In this document: in pieces, positions 1 through 8,266 of the stretch | Layout of the letters: each line of letters starts with the position of its first letter | Position numbering within the stretch: the first letter of the stretch is position 1 | Source of the DNA: Spongiivirga citrea | GTDB taxonomy: Bacteria > Bacteroidota > Bacteroidia > Flavobacteriales > Flavobacteriaceae | DNA length: 64,000 nt | NCBI RefSeq assembly: GCF_010671565.1 | Contig: NZ_JAABOQ010000005.1 | Location: 248,001 to 312,000, forward strand | Direction: 5' to 3' | The notes under the pieces: generated by a model | The model's database searches: none | Told to the model about the DNA's origin: nothing | What the model saw: only the letters and a program-made list of their open reading frames with translations | Position numbers and translations under genes: made by a program

Positions 1-1
1 T

Positions 2-2503
2 GGTATAGAAGTTAAAGGTGTAAAAAGCTACAATACACAAACTGTTCTTACCTACACCGGGCTTCGTAAAGGAGAGGTGATAACTATTCCAGGAGAACGT
101 ATTACTGAAGTGATTAATAAGCTTTGGAAACTGGAGTTGTTTAGTGATATCGAATTTTACTTGACCGATGTACAGGGGGAAACGGCATTTCTTGAGTTGG
201 TTATTGAGGAGTTACCCACCTTGTCTGAAGTAAAATTCCAAGGCATTAAAAAACAAGGTAAGATCGATGATATCGTAAAAGAAACCGATCTTAAAAAAGG
301 AAAAAAACTAACAGAGAGTTTCCTGACAAACACCAAAAACTTTATCGATAACAAATATCGTAAAGTGGGTTATCTCAATGTAAAAACCTCATTATTCACA
401 TCAATTGATACCACAGCTACCAATGCTGTGAACATGATTGTTAATGTCGATCTTGGTGAAAAAGTAAAAATTGGGAATATCAATTTTGAAGGAAACGATG
501 TGCTGTCTGATGGTAAGTTGCGCAAGCAAATGAAAAATACCAAGAAGAAGTTTTTTGGACGTTTCTGGAAAAAATCAAAGTTTATTGAAGACGATTATAA
601 AGAGGATCTTGTAAGCGTGGTCGATAAGTATAAAGAAAAAGGATATCGCGACGCACGTATTATTACTGATACTGTAGCCTTCAATAAAGATGAAAACACC
701 TTAGATGTTACTATTAAAGTGCAGGAAGGTGATCAATATTATTTTGGAGACATTACTTACTTAGGAAACTCCTCTTACACTAATGCACAATTAAATCAGG
801 TGTTAGGTATAAAAAAGGGAGACGTTTATAATGGTGTACTCCTTAAAAAGCAGATTGCCGATGACTCGAAGCCTGATGCTAATGACCTTACCAATCTATA
901 TCAAAATAGCGGATATTTATTTTCAAGTATAAATCCTGTTGAGGTGAGTGCGGAAAATGACACTATTAACTTTGAGGTTAGAATTATTGAAGGTAAACGT
1001 GCAAAGTTTAATAAGATTACAGTTGTAGGAAATGATAAAACCAATGACCATGTAATCTACCGTGAGATTCGCACGAAACCAGGAGCCTTATATCGTAAGG
1101 ATGATGTAGTACGCTCTGTACGTGAGCTTGGACAACTAGGGTTTTTCGACCCAGAACAAGTGTCTCCAAACTTCAAGAATCCCAATCCTAATGATGGTAC
1201 AATCGATATTGAATACGGATTAGTAGAACGTGGCTCAAGCCAGATAGAACTGCAAGGTGGTTTTGGTGGCGGTGGCTTCATCGGTACGTTAGGACTATCC
1301 TTTAATAACTTCGCCGTTAAAGATCTATTTAAAAAGGAGGCATACAAACCTTTACCAATGGGCGATGGGCAAACCTTATCGCTTAGATTGCAGGCAAGTC
1401 AATTTTTTCAAACCTATAGTTTCTCATTTTCAGAACCATGGTTAGGAGGTAAGCAACCAGTATCCTTCTCGACTTCTTTGTCAAGAACAACACAATTCTT
1501 ATTCAACCAACGAACACGTCGTGCTGATAAAGATAGAAAGTTTATTATTTCTGGGATTACTGTTGGTTTAGCAAAAGTATTACAAGTGCCTGATGATAAC
1601 TTTATCTTGTCTCAATCGCTTTCATTTCAAAGTTATGAGTTCGAGAATTATCAAACAGGACTTTTCAATATCGGTGCTAATGGTACTGCAAATAACTTAG
1701 CGTATACGGTCGACCTTACAAGACAAGCATTGTCGGGTAACCTTATTTTTCCATTGTATGGCTCTAAGTTCTCTATAAACGCAAAGTTTACATTACCATA
1801 TTCATTGTGGAATGGAGTTGATTATGCAAACCTTGCTGATCAAGAAGAATTTCAACTTAAAGATGCCAATGGAAATGTTCTAACAGATAATGCGGGTATT
1901 CCGTTGCCAGACTCTGAAAAAATAGAGCAAGAAAAAGTGAATTGGCTCGAATTTTATAAAATTAAATTTAAGGGTGACTGGTATACGAGGCTAGTTGATA
2001 AATTAGTCCTTAAATCATCTGCGGAGTTTGCCTTTTTAGGAGCTTATAATCAAGATCGCGGTGTGATTCCGTTTGAACGTTTTGCACTAGGAGGCGATGG
2101 GCTTGGTCAATTTAATATTGGTGGTACTGAAGCCGTTGGTTTACGAGGGTATCCTAACCAATCATTAAATCCTATAATAACTGACCCAGTAACAGGCCAA
2201 CAATCAAACAATGATGGGGCGACGATCTACAATAAATTCTCGTTAGAACTACGATATCCACTAACTTTAAAGCCAGCTGCTTCCATTTATGGATTAACTT
2301 TTTTAGAAGCTGGAGCCGCTTTCAATAATTTTAAGGATTATAATCCGTTTGAATTACAAAGATCTGCCGGTCTTGGGGTACGTATTTTCATGCCAGCCTT
2401 TGGTTTATTGGGTATTGATTTCGGTTATGGGTTCGATCCGCTACCAGGTCAAACACAGCGAAACGGATGGGAAACGCATTTCATTATCGGACAGCAATTT
2501 TAA
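2..2503 (+). CDS. bamA: Outer membrane assembly factor BamA (5' truncated by window)
   Basis: This is the Omp85 protein that inserts beta-barrels into the outer membrane. The reading frame is open from base 2 with no stop, so the true start lies upstream. The GTG at 77 is internal, inside a POTRA-like segment (GIEVKGVKSYNTQTV at the edge). Several POTRA domains occupy roughly the first 370 residues, and a C-terminal 16-strand-type barrel follows. The loop-6 signature GLRGYPNQ lies near base 2140, and the protein ends in an aromatic residue (GQQF). Two OmpH/Skp chaperone genes follow, which is the usual BamA-Skp neighbourhood. A barrel loop carries a long hydrophilic insertion (about bases 1850-1940). 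The family call is firm; the N-terminal signal sequence cannot be seen. Confidence 0.97.
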   Translation, partial: GIEVKGVKSYNTQTVLTYTGLRKGEVITIPGERITEVINKLWKLELFSDIEFYLTDVQGETAFLELVIEELPTLSEVKFQGIKKQGKIDDIVKETDLKKGKKLTESFLTNTKNFIDNKYRKVGYLNVKTSLFTSIDTTATNAVNMIVNVDLGEKVKIGNINFEGNDVLSDGKLRKQMKNTKKKFFGRFWKKSKFIEDDYKEDLVSVVDKYKEKGYRDARIITDTVAFNKDENTLDVTIKVQEGDQYYFGDITYLGNSSYTNAQLNQVLGIKKGDVYNGVLLKKQIADDSKPDANDLTNLYQNSGYLFSSINPVEVSAENDTINFEVRIIEGKRAKFNKITVVGNDKTNDHVIYREIRTKPGALYRKDDVVRSVRELGQLGFFDPEQVSPNFKNPNPNDGTIDIEYGLVERGSSQIELQGGFGGGGFIGTLGLSFNNFAVKDLFKKEAYKPLPMGDGQTLSLRLQASQFFQTYSFSFSEPWLGGKQPVSFSTSLSRTTQFLFNQRTRRADKDRKFIISGITVGLAKVLQVPDDNFILSQSLSFQSYEFENYQTGLFNIGANGTANNLAYTVDLTRQALSGNLIFPLYGSKFSINAKFTLPYSLWNGVDYANLADQEEFQLKDANGNVLTDNAGIPLPDSEKIEQEKVNWLEFYKIKFKGDWYTRLVDKLVLKSSAEFAFLGAYNQDRGVIPFERFALGGDGLGQFNIGGTEAVGLRGYPNQSLNPIITDPVTGQQSNNDGATIYNKFSLELRYPLTLKPAASIYGLTFLEAGAAFNNFKDYNPFELQRSAGLGVRIFMPAFGLLGIDFGYGFDPLPGQTQRNGWETHFIIGQQF

Positions 2504-2590
2504 TTTTGGCACGATATTTTCTATAACCAATGCAATAGCGATTGTCGGTATTATCATTTCTCACGAAATATTCGTTTATTTGAGAAATTT

Positions 2591-2640
2591 AAAAATGACA
2601 ACATAAAGCTATTATTCAGGTTCTGAAAGTTGTCATTTTT
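2591..2640 (+). terminator. Structured element or attenuator between bamA and ompH
   Basis: Perfect 12-bp arms (AAAAATGACAAC at 2591-2602, GTTGTCATTTTT at 2629-2640) enclose a second small hairpin (TTCAG-GTT-CTGAA, 2614-2626). A separate 8-bp stem, ATTTCTCA/TGAGAAAT (2556-2563 and 2581-2588), lies just upstream with its own inner CGAA/TTCG hairpin. The T-rich 3' arm fits a terminator or attenuator that reduces bamA read-through into ompH. The function is inferred from structure only. Confidence 0.5.
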
Positions 2641-2685
2641 AAGATTGCAACAGTCAATCAAACTAATGATTAAAACACTAAGAGC

Positions 2686-3546
2686 ATGAAAGTTAAAGTT
2701 CTTTTTTTATTGACAAGCCTTGTTGCAGGCTCATTGATTACCAACGCACAACGTGGACCACGTATTGGTTATTTCGACATGGAGTACATTCTTGAAAATA
2801 TTGAAGAATATGGTCAAGCAAATACTCAACTAGATAGTAAGGTGCAAAAATGGAAAACTGAGATCGAGCAGCAACAAAGTAGTATTGAACAAATGCGACA
2901 AAACCTAAGTGTCGAGAAAGTGTTGCTTACCAAAGAATTGATCGAGGAGCGCGAAGAAGATATTTTAGTGAAAGAAAAGGAAATGCTACAGTACCAACAA
3001 GATCGATTTGGCCCCAAAGGCGATTTAATCTTGCAACGTATTCAATTAGTAAAGCCAATTCAGGACCAGGTTTTTAATGCAGTTCAGGAAATTGCGGCAA
3101 GCAAAAAGTATGATTATATTTTTGATAAATCAGCTGAAGGCAGTATGTTATTTTCCGCCAAAAAACACGATATTAGCGACCTTATTTTAAGAAGGCTTAA
3201 TCGTGATGCGAGAAAGCGTAATATCGGTAGGAAAGTTGATAGTTCAAAAGATAAGTTTGAGGATAGTACAAGTGCAAAAGACAGTAAAACGATAACAGGC
3301 GCTGGCAAGACACCTACTTCCGAAATTGACGCCCGCAAAGCAGCAAGCAATGATAAAGCTGCAGCTAGACAAAAGCTGATCGAAGAAAATAGAAAGCGAA
3401 AGCTTGCTGATCGTGAAGCGAAGAAAAAGGAATTTGAAGAACGACGTAAAAAGTTGTTGGCAGAACGTGCTGCGGCAAGAAAGAAAAAAGAAGAAGAACG
3501 TAAAAAGAAAGCCAAAGAAAAAGGCGAGGACGGAGACGGAGAATAA
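2686..3546 (+). CDS. OmpH/Skp-family periplasmic chaperone with long basic C-terminal tail
   Basis: This is a secreted Skp-like holdase expected to carry outer membrane proteins to BamA. A Sec signal peptide is visible (MKVKVLFLLTSLVAGSL...NAQ). The OmpH domain spans roughly residues 27-170 and begins with RIGYFDMEYILENI, followed by a Gln/Glu-rich coiled coil. After about residue 175 comes a highly charged Lys/Arg/Glu/Ala tail ending KGEDGDGE, making the protein 286 aa where classical Skp is about 160-170 aa. It lies downstream of bamA and 43 nt before a second, canonical-length OmpH gene. The role of the tail is unknown; interaction with peptidoglycan or acidic clients is only a guess. Confidence 0.9.
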   Translation: MKVKVLFLLTSLVAGSLITNAQRGPRIGYFDMEYILENIEEYGQANTQLDSKVQKWKTEIEQQQSSIEQMRQNLSVEKVLLTKELIEEREEDILVKEKEMLQYQQDRFGPKGDLILQRIQLVKPIQDQVFNAVQEIAASKKYDYIFDKSAEGSMLFSAKKHDISDLILRRLNRDARKRNIGRKVDSSKDKFEDSTSAKDSKTITGAGKTPTSEIDARKAASNDKAAARQKLIEENRKRKLADREAKKKEFEERRKKLLAERAAARKKKEEERKKKAKEKGEDGDGE

Positions 3547-3589
3547 ATTAGAACAACAATAACAATTAATAATAATTTTTAAGATTACC

Positions 3590-4099
3590 ATGAAACAATT
3601 CAAAACGTTATTAGTAGCTGTAGTATTATTTTTTGGCGCTACAAGCTTTGTAAATGCACAAAGTAAGGTAGCCCATATCGATACTCAAAAGTTAATAAGT
3701 GAGATGCCGGAGATGATTGCTGCTAAGAAACAATTAGAGCAAGTATCTAAAACTTTTCAAGCTGATATGAAAAGCTTAATGGATTCGTATCAAGCGAAAA
3801 TTAAGCAATATCAAGCTGAAGCTGAAACAGTAACTGCAACAATGAACGAAACACGTCAAAAAGAAGTGGCTGGAATGGAAAACAACATTCGTGAGTTTCA
3901 AGTAAATGCAGACAAGAGTTTACAACAAAAGCAACTTGATTTAATCAAGCCAATTCAGGAAAAAGCACGTCTTGCTATTCAAAAAGTAGCAAGAGCAAAA
4001 GGTGTTCAGTACGTATTAGATGCTACCGTAGGTGGCGGAGTATTACTTGCTGATGGTACTGATTTGTATGCTGATGTAAAGAAGGAATTAGGATTCTAA
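3590..4099 (+). CDS. OmpH/Skp-family periplasmic chaperone
   Basis: A 169-residue protein of normal Skp length with a signal peptide (MKQFKTLLVAVVLFFGATS...NAQ). The mature part starts SKVAHIDTQKLISEMPEM, the usual OmpH beginning, followed by a long coiled coil (about residues 40-110) and a C-terminal segment (IQKVARAKGVQYVLDATVGGG) that contributes to the trimerisation body of Skp. It is the second of two tandem paralogues after bamA and is followed by a strong hairpin terminator at 4122-4157. Membership in the OmpH family is clear; division of labour with the longer paralogue is unknown. Confidence 0.93.
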   Translation: MKQFKTLLVAVVLFFGATSFVNAQSKVAHIDTQKLISEMPEMIAAKKQLEQVSKTFQADMKSLMDSYQAKIKQYQAEAETVTATMNETRQKEVAGMENNIREFQVNADKSLQQKQLDLIKPIQEKARLAIQKVARAKGVQYVLDATVGGGVLLADGTDLYADVKKELGF

Positions 4100-4121
4100 T
4101 TCTTATTTAAAAGAATACTTT

Positions 4122-4157
4122 AAAAAAGACTGTCTCTTTTGAGGCGGTCTTTTTTTT
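4122..4157 (+). terminator. Rho-independent terminator after the bamA-ompH operon
   Basis: The stem AAAAAAGACTGTCTC / GAGGCGGTCTTTTTT has a TTTT loop, two G-T wobbles and a run of eight T residues. It lies 22 nt after the second ompH stop codon. Confidence 0.85.
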
Positions 4158-4164
4158 GTGAAAG

Positions 4165-4193
4165 TCTCCCTTGAGGGGAGATTTAGAGGGGTG
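4165..4193 (+). repeat. Dispersed palindromic repeat, copy 1
   Basis: The core CTCCCTTGAGGGGAG is self-complementary and is followed by a GAGGGGTG tail. It belongs to a family of five copies in the window. It faces copy 2 (4250-4283) in opposite orientation. Together they fill most of the 312-nt gap 4100-4411, which contains no gene that I can support. Confidence 0.75.
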
Positions 4194-4249
4194 TAATCTC
4201 CTGAAGTGCTAAAATGATTTATGTGTAGTTGGAAATTTTGGAGTATTAA

Positions 4250-4283
4250 CACCTATCCCCAACCCTTCCCTCAAGGGAAGGGA
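4250..4283 (-). repeat. Dispersed palindromic repeat, copy 2 (inverted)
   Basis: Read on the minus strand this has the same core (CCTTGAGGGAAGG) and tail (TTGGGGATAGGTG) as the other copies. It is inverted relative to copy 1, with about 56 nt between them, so the transcript could form a long composite hairpin. Confidence 0.75.
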
Positions 4284-4411
4284 GTATCATCTTTTTACTA
4301 GAAAAATAAAGAAGAGTTTGTGTAATTTCTATTATTGCATGTATACCGTAATTTGAAATTAACTCTTAAAAAAAGTTAAGGAAGTACTTCAAAATCACTT
4401 ATTTTTAGACC

Positions 4412-5191
4412 ATGAGCAAAGCACCTTTAGGTTTTTTTGATTCGGGCGTTGGCGGTACGTCAGTTTGGAGTGAAGTAATCACCCTACTGCCTAATGAAAA
4501 TTCTATTTATTTAGCTGATAGTAAGAATGCCCCTTATGGCCCTAAAGGAAAAGATCGCATTATTGAGTTGAGCATAAAAAACACCGAATTATTGCTAGAG
4601 AAAGGCTGTAAACTCATTGCAGTACCATGCAATACGGCTACCACAAATGCCATTGATATACTGCGCGAAATGTATAATGTGCCTTTTATAGGAATTGAAC
4701 CAGCAATAAAACCTGCAGCTTTAGCAACCAAAACAAATGCCGTAGGTGTTTTAGCAACCAAAGGCACACTTACAAGTGCGCTTTTTCATAAAACGAGTAG
4801 TTTACACGCTAGTGGAATTAAAGTTATAGAGCGTGTCGGGGAAGGTCTAGTTCCGCTAGTTGAGGCTGGGAAAATAAATGATAAAGAAACAATTGAACTA
4901 CTTGAAAAATATACTGAACCAATGTTGCAAGCGAACATTGATTATTTGGTATTAGGTTGCAGCCACTATCCTTATTTAATAGAGCCCTTAAGAAAGATAT
5001 TGCCTGATCATATTACTATAATCGATTCGGGTGAAGCAGTGGCAAGACAAGTACAAGCAGTTTTAGCGGAGCATGGTTTGTTAAATGATTCCTCCAAAGC
5101 TGGCGTACATCATTTTTATACGAATACTACGACTGATACTTTAAAGCAGCTATTGCCTGAACAAAAGAACATTTCTTATTTAGATTTTTAG
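4412..5191 (+). CDS. murI: Glutamate racemase
   Basis: MurI interconverts L- and D-glutamate in the cytoplasm, supplying D-Glu for peptidoglycan. The first active-site motif is FFDSGVGG near residues 8-15. The two catalytic cysteines are visible: Cys73 in VPCNTATTNA and Cys183 in LGCSHYPYL. At 259 aa the length is normal. It follows bamA-ompH-ompH, an order common in flavobacteria, but is separated from them by a terminator and a repeat pair, so it probably has its own promoter. The ATG at 4412 starts directly on the conserved N-terminal strand, so the start is well supported. Confidence 0.96.
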   Translation: MSKAPLGFFDSGVGGTSVWSEVITLLPNENSIYLADSKNAPYGPKGKDRIIELSIKNTELLLEKGCKLIAVPCNTATTNAIDILREMYNVPFIGIEPAIKPAALATKTNAVGVLATKGTLTSALFHKTSSLHASGIKVIERVGEGLVPLVEAGKINDKETIELLEKYTEPMLQANIDYLVLGCSHYPYLIEPLRKILPDHITIIDSGEAVARQVQAVLAEHGLLNDSSKAGVHHFYTNTTTDTLKQLLPEQKNISYLDF

Positions 5192-5254
5192 GCTTAGTAA
5201 GTCTAGCAGTATTTCCTTGAAACTTCCTCCTAGATTTCCGTATTTTGCTGGTTC

Positions 5255-6388
5255 ATGAAACAGCATCAAGCATACATTTCTATTGGTAGTAATTTGGGTG
5301 ACCGACATCAGCATTTAAACAGTGCTGTTGCTGCTATTAAAAAGGAAATCGGAACTATTGATGCAGTTTCTTCAGTGTATGAAACTCCTGCCTGGGGTTT
5401 TGAAGGAGCTTCTTTTTTTAACGCAGTATTACGTGTACATACGGTTTTGAACCCCGATCAATTACTTGATACTTTATTGCGAATAGAATACAAGCTTGGT
5501 CGGGTGCGCAGTGATGAAAAGGGCTATCAATCGAGAACAATCGATCTTGATATTTTGTTTTATGAAGATGAGGTGATTAAGCACGAACGCTTGCAAGTGC
5601 CACATCCACAATTACAAAATCGACTTTTCATATTGCAACCTTTAGCCGATATTGCACCTAGTAAAGTACATCCCGTAATGCATAAAACTGTACAGCAATT
5701 ATTGACTTCTTGTACTGACGAAGCTGTCCTAACAAAACTGGATATTAAATTGAATAGCACCATGCTTCAAACATCTAAATTGAATTATTTGGTGATTGAA
5801 GGTAATATTGGTGCTGGGAAAACATCACTTGCGACCAAAATCGCAAATGATTTCAATGGGAAATTGGTGTTAGAGCGTTTTGCTGACAATCCGTTTTTAC
5901 CAAAGTTTTATAAAGACCAAAGCCGATATGCTTTTCCACTAGAAATGTCTTTTTTGGCCGATCGCTATCAACAATTTTCTGATGATTTAGCGCAATTTGA
6001 TTTGTTTTCTGATTTTGTGGTTGCCGATTATGATATTTATAAATCCCTAATCTTTGCACAAGTTACATTACAGGATGAAGAATTCAGTTTATATCGAACA
6101 GTATTCAATATCATGTATAAAGAAGTGGTGAAACCGGATTTGTTCATATATCTATATCAAAATACCGAGCGATTATTGCAGAATATCAAGAAGAGAGGTC
6201 GGGGTTATGAGCAAGATATCACGCCGGAGTATTTAGTAAAGATAAATAACGGCTATCTAGATTATATTAAAACGCAAACTGAAAAAAAGGTTGAGATTAT
6301 AGACATCTCTGAAATGGACTTTTTAAGTAGTGATCATGACTATGATCACCTTTTAAAACAAATTAACAAGGCAGTACATCAACTTTAA
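5255..6388 (+). CDS. folK: HPPK (FolK) fused to a deoxynucleoside kinase
   Basis: This is a two-domain protein. Residues 1 to about 160 are 6-hydroxymethyl-7,8-dihydropterin pyrophosphokinase (folate synthesis), with YISIGSNLGDR at the start and the metal-binding motif SRTIDLDILFY. Residues about 175-377 are a deoxyadenosine/deoxyguanosine kinase-type salvage kinase, with P-loop IEGNIGAGKTS, LERFADNPFLPKFY and the ADRYQQF motif. The linker contains an in-frame ATG at 5761 (MLQTSKLNYLVIEG) that could also give a separate kinase by internal initiation. Both domains look intact. The gene converges on the methyltransferase gene with a 4-nt overlap of the 3' ends. Confidence 0.93.
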   Translation: MKQHQAYISIGSNLGDRHQHLNSAVAAIKKEIGTIDAVSSVYETPAWGFEGASFFNAVLRVHTVLNPDQLLDTLLRIEYKLGRVRSDEKGYQSRTIDLDILFYEDEVIKHERLQVPHPQLQNRLFILQPLADIAPSKVHPVMHKTVQQLLTSCTDEAVLTKLDIKLNSTMLQTSKLNYLVIEGNIGAGKTSLATKIANDFNGKLVLERFADNPFLPKFYKDQSRYAFPLEMSFLADRYQQFSDDLAQFDLFSDFVVADYDIYKSLIFAQVTLQDEEFSLYRTVFNIMYKEVVKPDLFIYLYQNTERLLQNIKKRGRGYEQDITPEYLVKINNGYLDYIKTQTEKKVEIIDISEMDFLSSDHDYDHLLKQINKAVHQL

Positions 6389-6921
6389 TTCGAGTTTAGT
6401 TTACTAAACAAATCCCAGATAACAACGCCGGCACTTACAGAAATATTTAGCGAATGTTTGGTGCCAAATTGAGGTATTTCAACAACATAATCACTCGCAG
6501 AAACTACTTCTTGATTAACTCCCTTTACTTCATTCCCAAAAACTAACGCGTACTTCTGATTACTTTCGGGCTGCAAAGCATCCAGCATAATCGCATTTTC
6601 AGCTTGTTCAATTGCAGCAACTTTTATGTTGTTTTCCTGCAATTCCTTAATTAAAGATAAGGTGTCTTTCCGGTATTCCCAATCCACTGAATCGGTCGAG
6701 CCCAATGCTGTTTTGTGAATTTCTTTATGTGGTGGTGTAGCGGTAATTCCGCACAGGTATATTTTTTCAATTAAAAATGCATCAGAGGTTCTGAAGACGG
6801 AACCAATATTATTCAAGCTTCTAATATTATCTAAAACAATGATCAAAGGTGTTTTCGTTGCCGATTTATATTCGGCCGTATTCAACCTACTCAACTCACT
6901 ATTTTTAAGTTTTCTGCTCAT
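6385..6921 (-). CDS. TrmH/SpoU-family RNA 2'-O-methyltransferase
   Basis: A SAM-dependent SPOUT methyltransferase that probably modifies a tRNA or rRNA ribose. The three SPOUT motifs are present: NIRSLNNIGSVFRTSDAF, FGNEVKGV and QFGTKHSLNISVSAG (the trefoil knot). I chose the ATG at 6921 (MSRKLKNSEL), giving 178 aa. An upstream ATG at 6945 lies inside a near-consensus promoter (CAAAAGTA on the plus strand, 6926-6933), so it cannot be the start of that transcript. The promoter ends only about 4 nt before the ATG, suggesting a leaderless or nearly leaderless mRNA. The target nucleotide is unknown. Confidence 0.9.
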   Translation of the reverse strand: MSRKLKNSELSRLNTAEYKSATKTPLIIVLDNIRSLNNIGSVFRTSDAFLIEKIYLCGITATPPHKEIHKTALGSTDSVDWEYRKDTLSLIKELQENNIKVAAIEQAENAIMLDALQPESNQKYALVFGNEVKGVNQEVVSASDYVVEIPQFGTKHSLNISVSAGVVIWDLFSKLNSN

Positions 6922-6925
6922 GTTG

Positions 6926-6956
6926 CAAAAGTATAAAGCCTTCATGTGTTGGGCAA
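6926..6956 (-). promoter_or_regulatory. Bacteroidota-type promoter of the TrmH-like gene
   Basis: On the minus strand, TTG (6956-6954), a 20-nt spacer and TACTTTTG (6933-6926) match the flavobacterial TTG-N17-23-TAnnTTTG promoter pattern exactly. The -7 box sits 4 nt before the chosen start codon. Confidence 0.7.
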
Positions 6957-7000
6957 TACAATTCTTAAATAACTCTTTTTCTATTAAATGGAATTATGCC

Positions 7001-7030
7001 TCCCTCCTTGAGGAGGGATTGAGGGAGGTG
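7001..7030 (+). repeat. Dispersed palindromic repeat, copy 3
   Basis: The palindromic core TCCCTCCTTGAGGAGGGA is followed by TTGAGGGAGGTG. It belongs to the same family as the copies at 4165, 4250, 26517 and 38054. It lies between the TrmH promoter and hemW. Confidence 0.75.
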
Positions 7031-7086
7031 TCAGAGCCAATAATTTGTTTTTTTGAGAATAACTAAAATGGCATTCAGTAACTTCG

Positions 7087-7121
7087 TAAATCATAAATCA
7101 TAAATCATAAATCATAAATCA
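7087..7121 (+). repeat. Five tandem copies of TAAATCA in the hemW leader
   Basis: Five perfect head-to-tail copies of the 7-mer TAAATCA end 3 nt before the hemW start codon. Such a short array can change copy number by slippage, so the leader length may vary between strains. Confidence 0.85.
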
Positions 7122-7124
7122 AAA

Positions 7125-8258
7125 ATGTCAGGCATATACATTCATATCCCATTTTGCAAGCAGGCCTGCCATTATTGCGATTTTCATTTCTCAACTTCTT
7201 TAGGGAAGAAAGAGGAGATGATAGGTGCGATTGAGAAGGAACTGAAACTTCGTAAAGCCGAATTGCTCACCAAAGTCGAAACTATCTATTTTGGTGGTGG
7301 AACTCCTTCCATATTAAAAGGTGAAGAGATTAATGCAATTATCGATACTGTTTATTCCGAATATGAAGTTATTGATGATCCGGAAATTACGCTAGAAGCA
7401 AATCCCGACGATCTTGATTTAGAAACTATAAAAGTACTAGCCGGATCTCGCGTAAATAGATTGAGTATTGGTATTCAATCGTTTTTAGAGGCAGATTTGA
7501 AACTTATGAATCGCGCCCATAATGCGAAAGAGGCTAAAGACTGTCTTGATCAGGCCAAGAAGTATTTTGACAACATTTCTATCGATCTTATTTATGGTAT
7601 TCCCAATATGACGAATGAGCAATGGCAGGAAAACTTAGATGTGGCAATCGCATTAAATATTCCGCATATATCTAGTTACGCTTTAACGGTTGAGCCTAAA
7701 ACAGCGTTACATTCTTTTATTGAAAAAGGCGTTATCGATCCCGTAGATGATGAAGCTGCCCAACAACATTTTAATATGTTAATCGATACCATGGAAGAAA
7801 AGGGATATGAGCATTATGAGACTTCTAATTTTGCGAAGCCAGGTTATTTCTCAAAAAATAATTCGGCTTATTGGCAAAACAAACCTTATTTGGGTGTTGG
7901 CCCTTCGGCGCACTCATTTGATAGGGAACAGCGAAGCTGGAATATTAATAATAACGCCAAGTATATAAAAGCACTCGCCAAAGACGAATTACCTATTGAA
8001 CGTGAAAGATTAAGCGCTATAGACAGATATAACGAATATGTTATGACTGGACTTCGAACGATCTGGGGAGTATCTTTAAGTAAGGTTGAGAAAGAATATG
8101 GGCAACGATTTAGAGATTATCTTTTAAAACAAAGCAAGCGATATGTTGATGAACATTTGTTGTATATTGATGATGATAAACTAATGACCTCTAAAAATGG
8201 CCGATTTTTAAGTGACGGTATTGCAGCCGATCTCTTTATGGTCGACTTTGCAAAATAA
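7125..8258 (+). CDS. hemW: Radical SAM heme chaperone HemW
   Basis: HemW is a radical SAM protein of the coproporphyrinogen III oxidase-like family that delivers heme to membrane respiratory proteins rather than oxidising coproporphyrinogen. The N-terminus YIHIPFCKQACHYCDFHF holds the cluster cysteines Cys11, Cys15 and Cys18 (CxxxCxxC). FGGGTPS at 56-62 is the SAM-binding glycine motif. True HemN has an additional cysteine and a longer N-terminal domain; neither is present here, so HemW is preferred. The length (377 aa) is typical. An 8-nt gap separates it from the following cyclase gene. Confidence 0.93.
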   Translation: MSGIYIHIPFCKQACHYCDFHFSTSLGKKEEMIGAIEKELKLRKAELLTKVETIYFGGGTPSILKGEEINAIIDTVYSEYEVIDDPEITLEANPDDLDLETIKVLAGSRVNRLSIGIQSFLEADLKLMNRAHNAKEAKDCLDQAKKYFDNISIDLIYGIPNMTNEQWQENLDVAIALNIPHISSYALTVEPKTALHSFIEKGVIDPVDDEAAQQHFNMLIDTMEEKGYEHYETSNFAKPGYFSKNNSAYWQNKPYLGVGPSAHSFDREQRSWNINNNAKYIKALAKDELPIERERLSAIDRYNEYVMTGLRTIWGVSLSKVEKEYGQRFRDYLLKQSKRYVDEHLLYIDDDKLMTSKNGRFLSDGIAADLFMVDFAK

Positions 8259-8266
8259 TACAGCAT

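Noticed and set aside
2349-2606. 85-codon plus-strand frame at the end of bamA
   Set aside because: It overlaps the conserved barrel C-terminus of BamA in another frame and runs into the hairpin region.
3114-3603. Two Phe/Leu/Ser-rich open frames on the minus strand inside the first ompH gene
   Set aside because: They mirror the Lys/Glu-rich codons of the OmpH tail and have no coding signature of their own.
7125-8258. Coproporphyrinogen III oxidase HemN
   Set aside because: The short N-terminus and CxxxCxxC motif without the extra HemN features match HemW.
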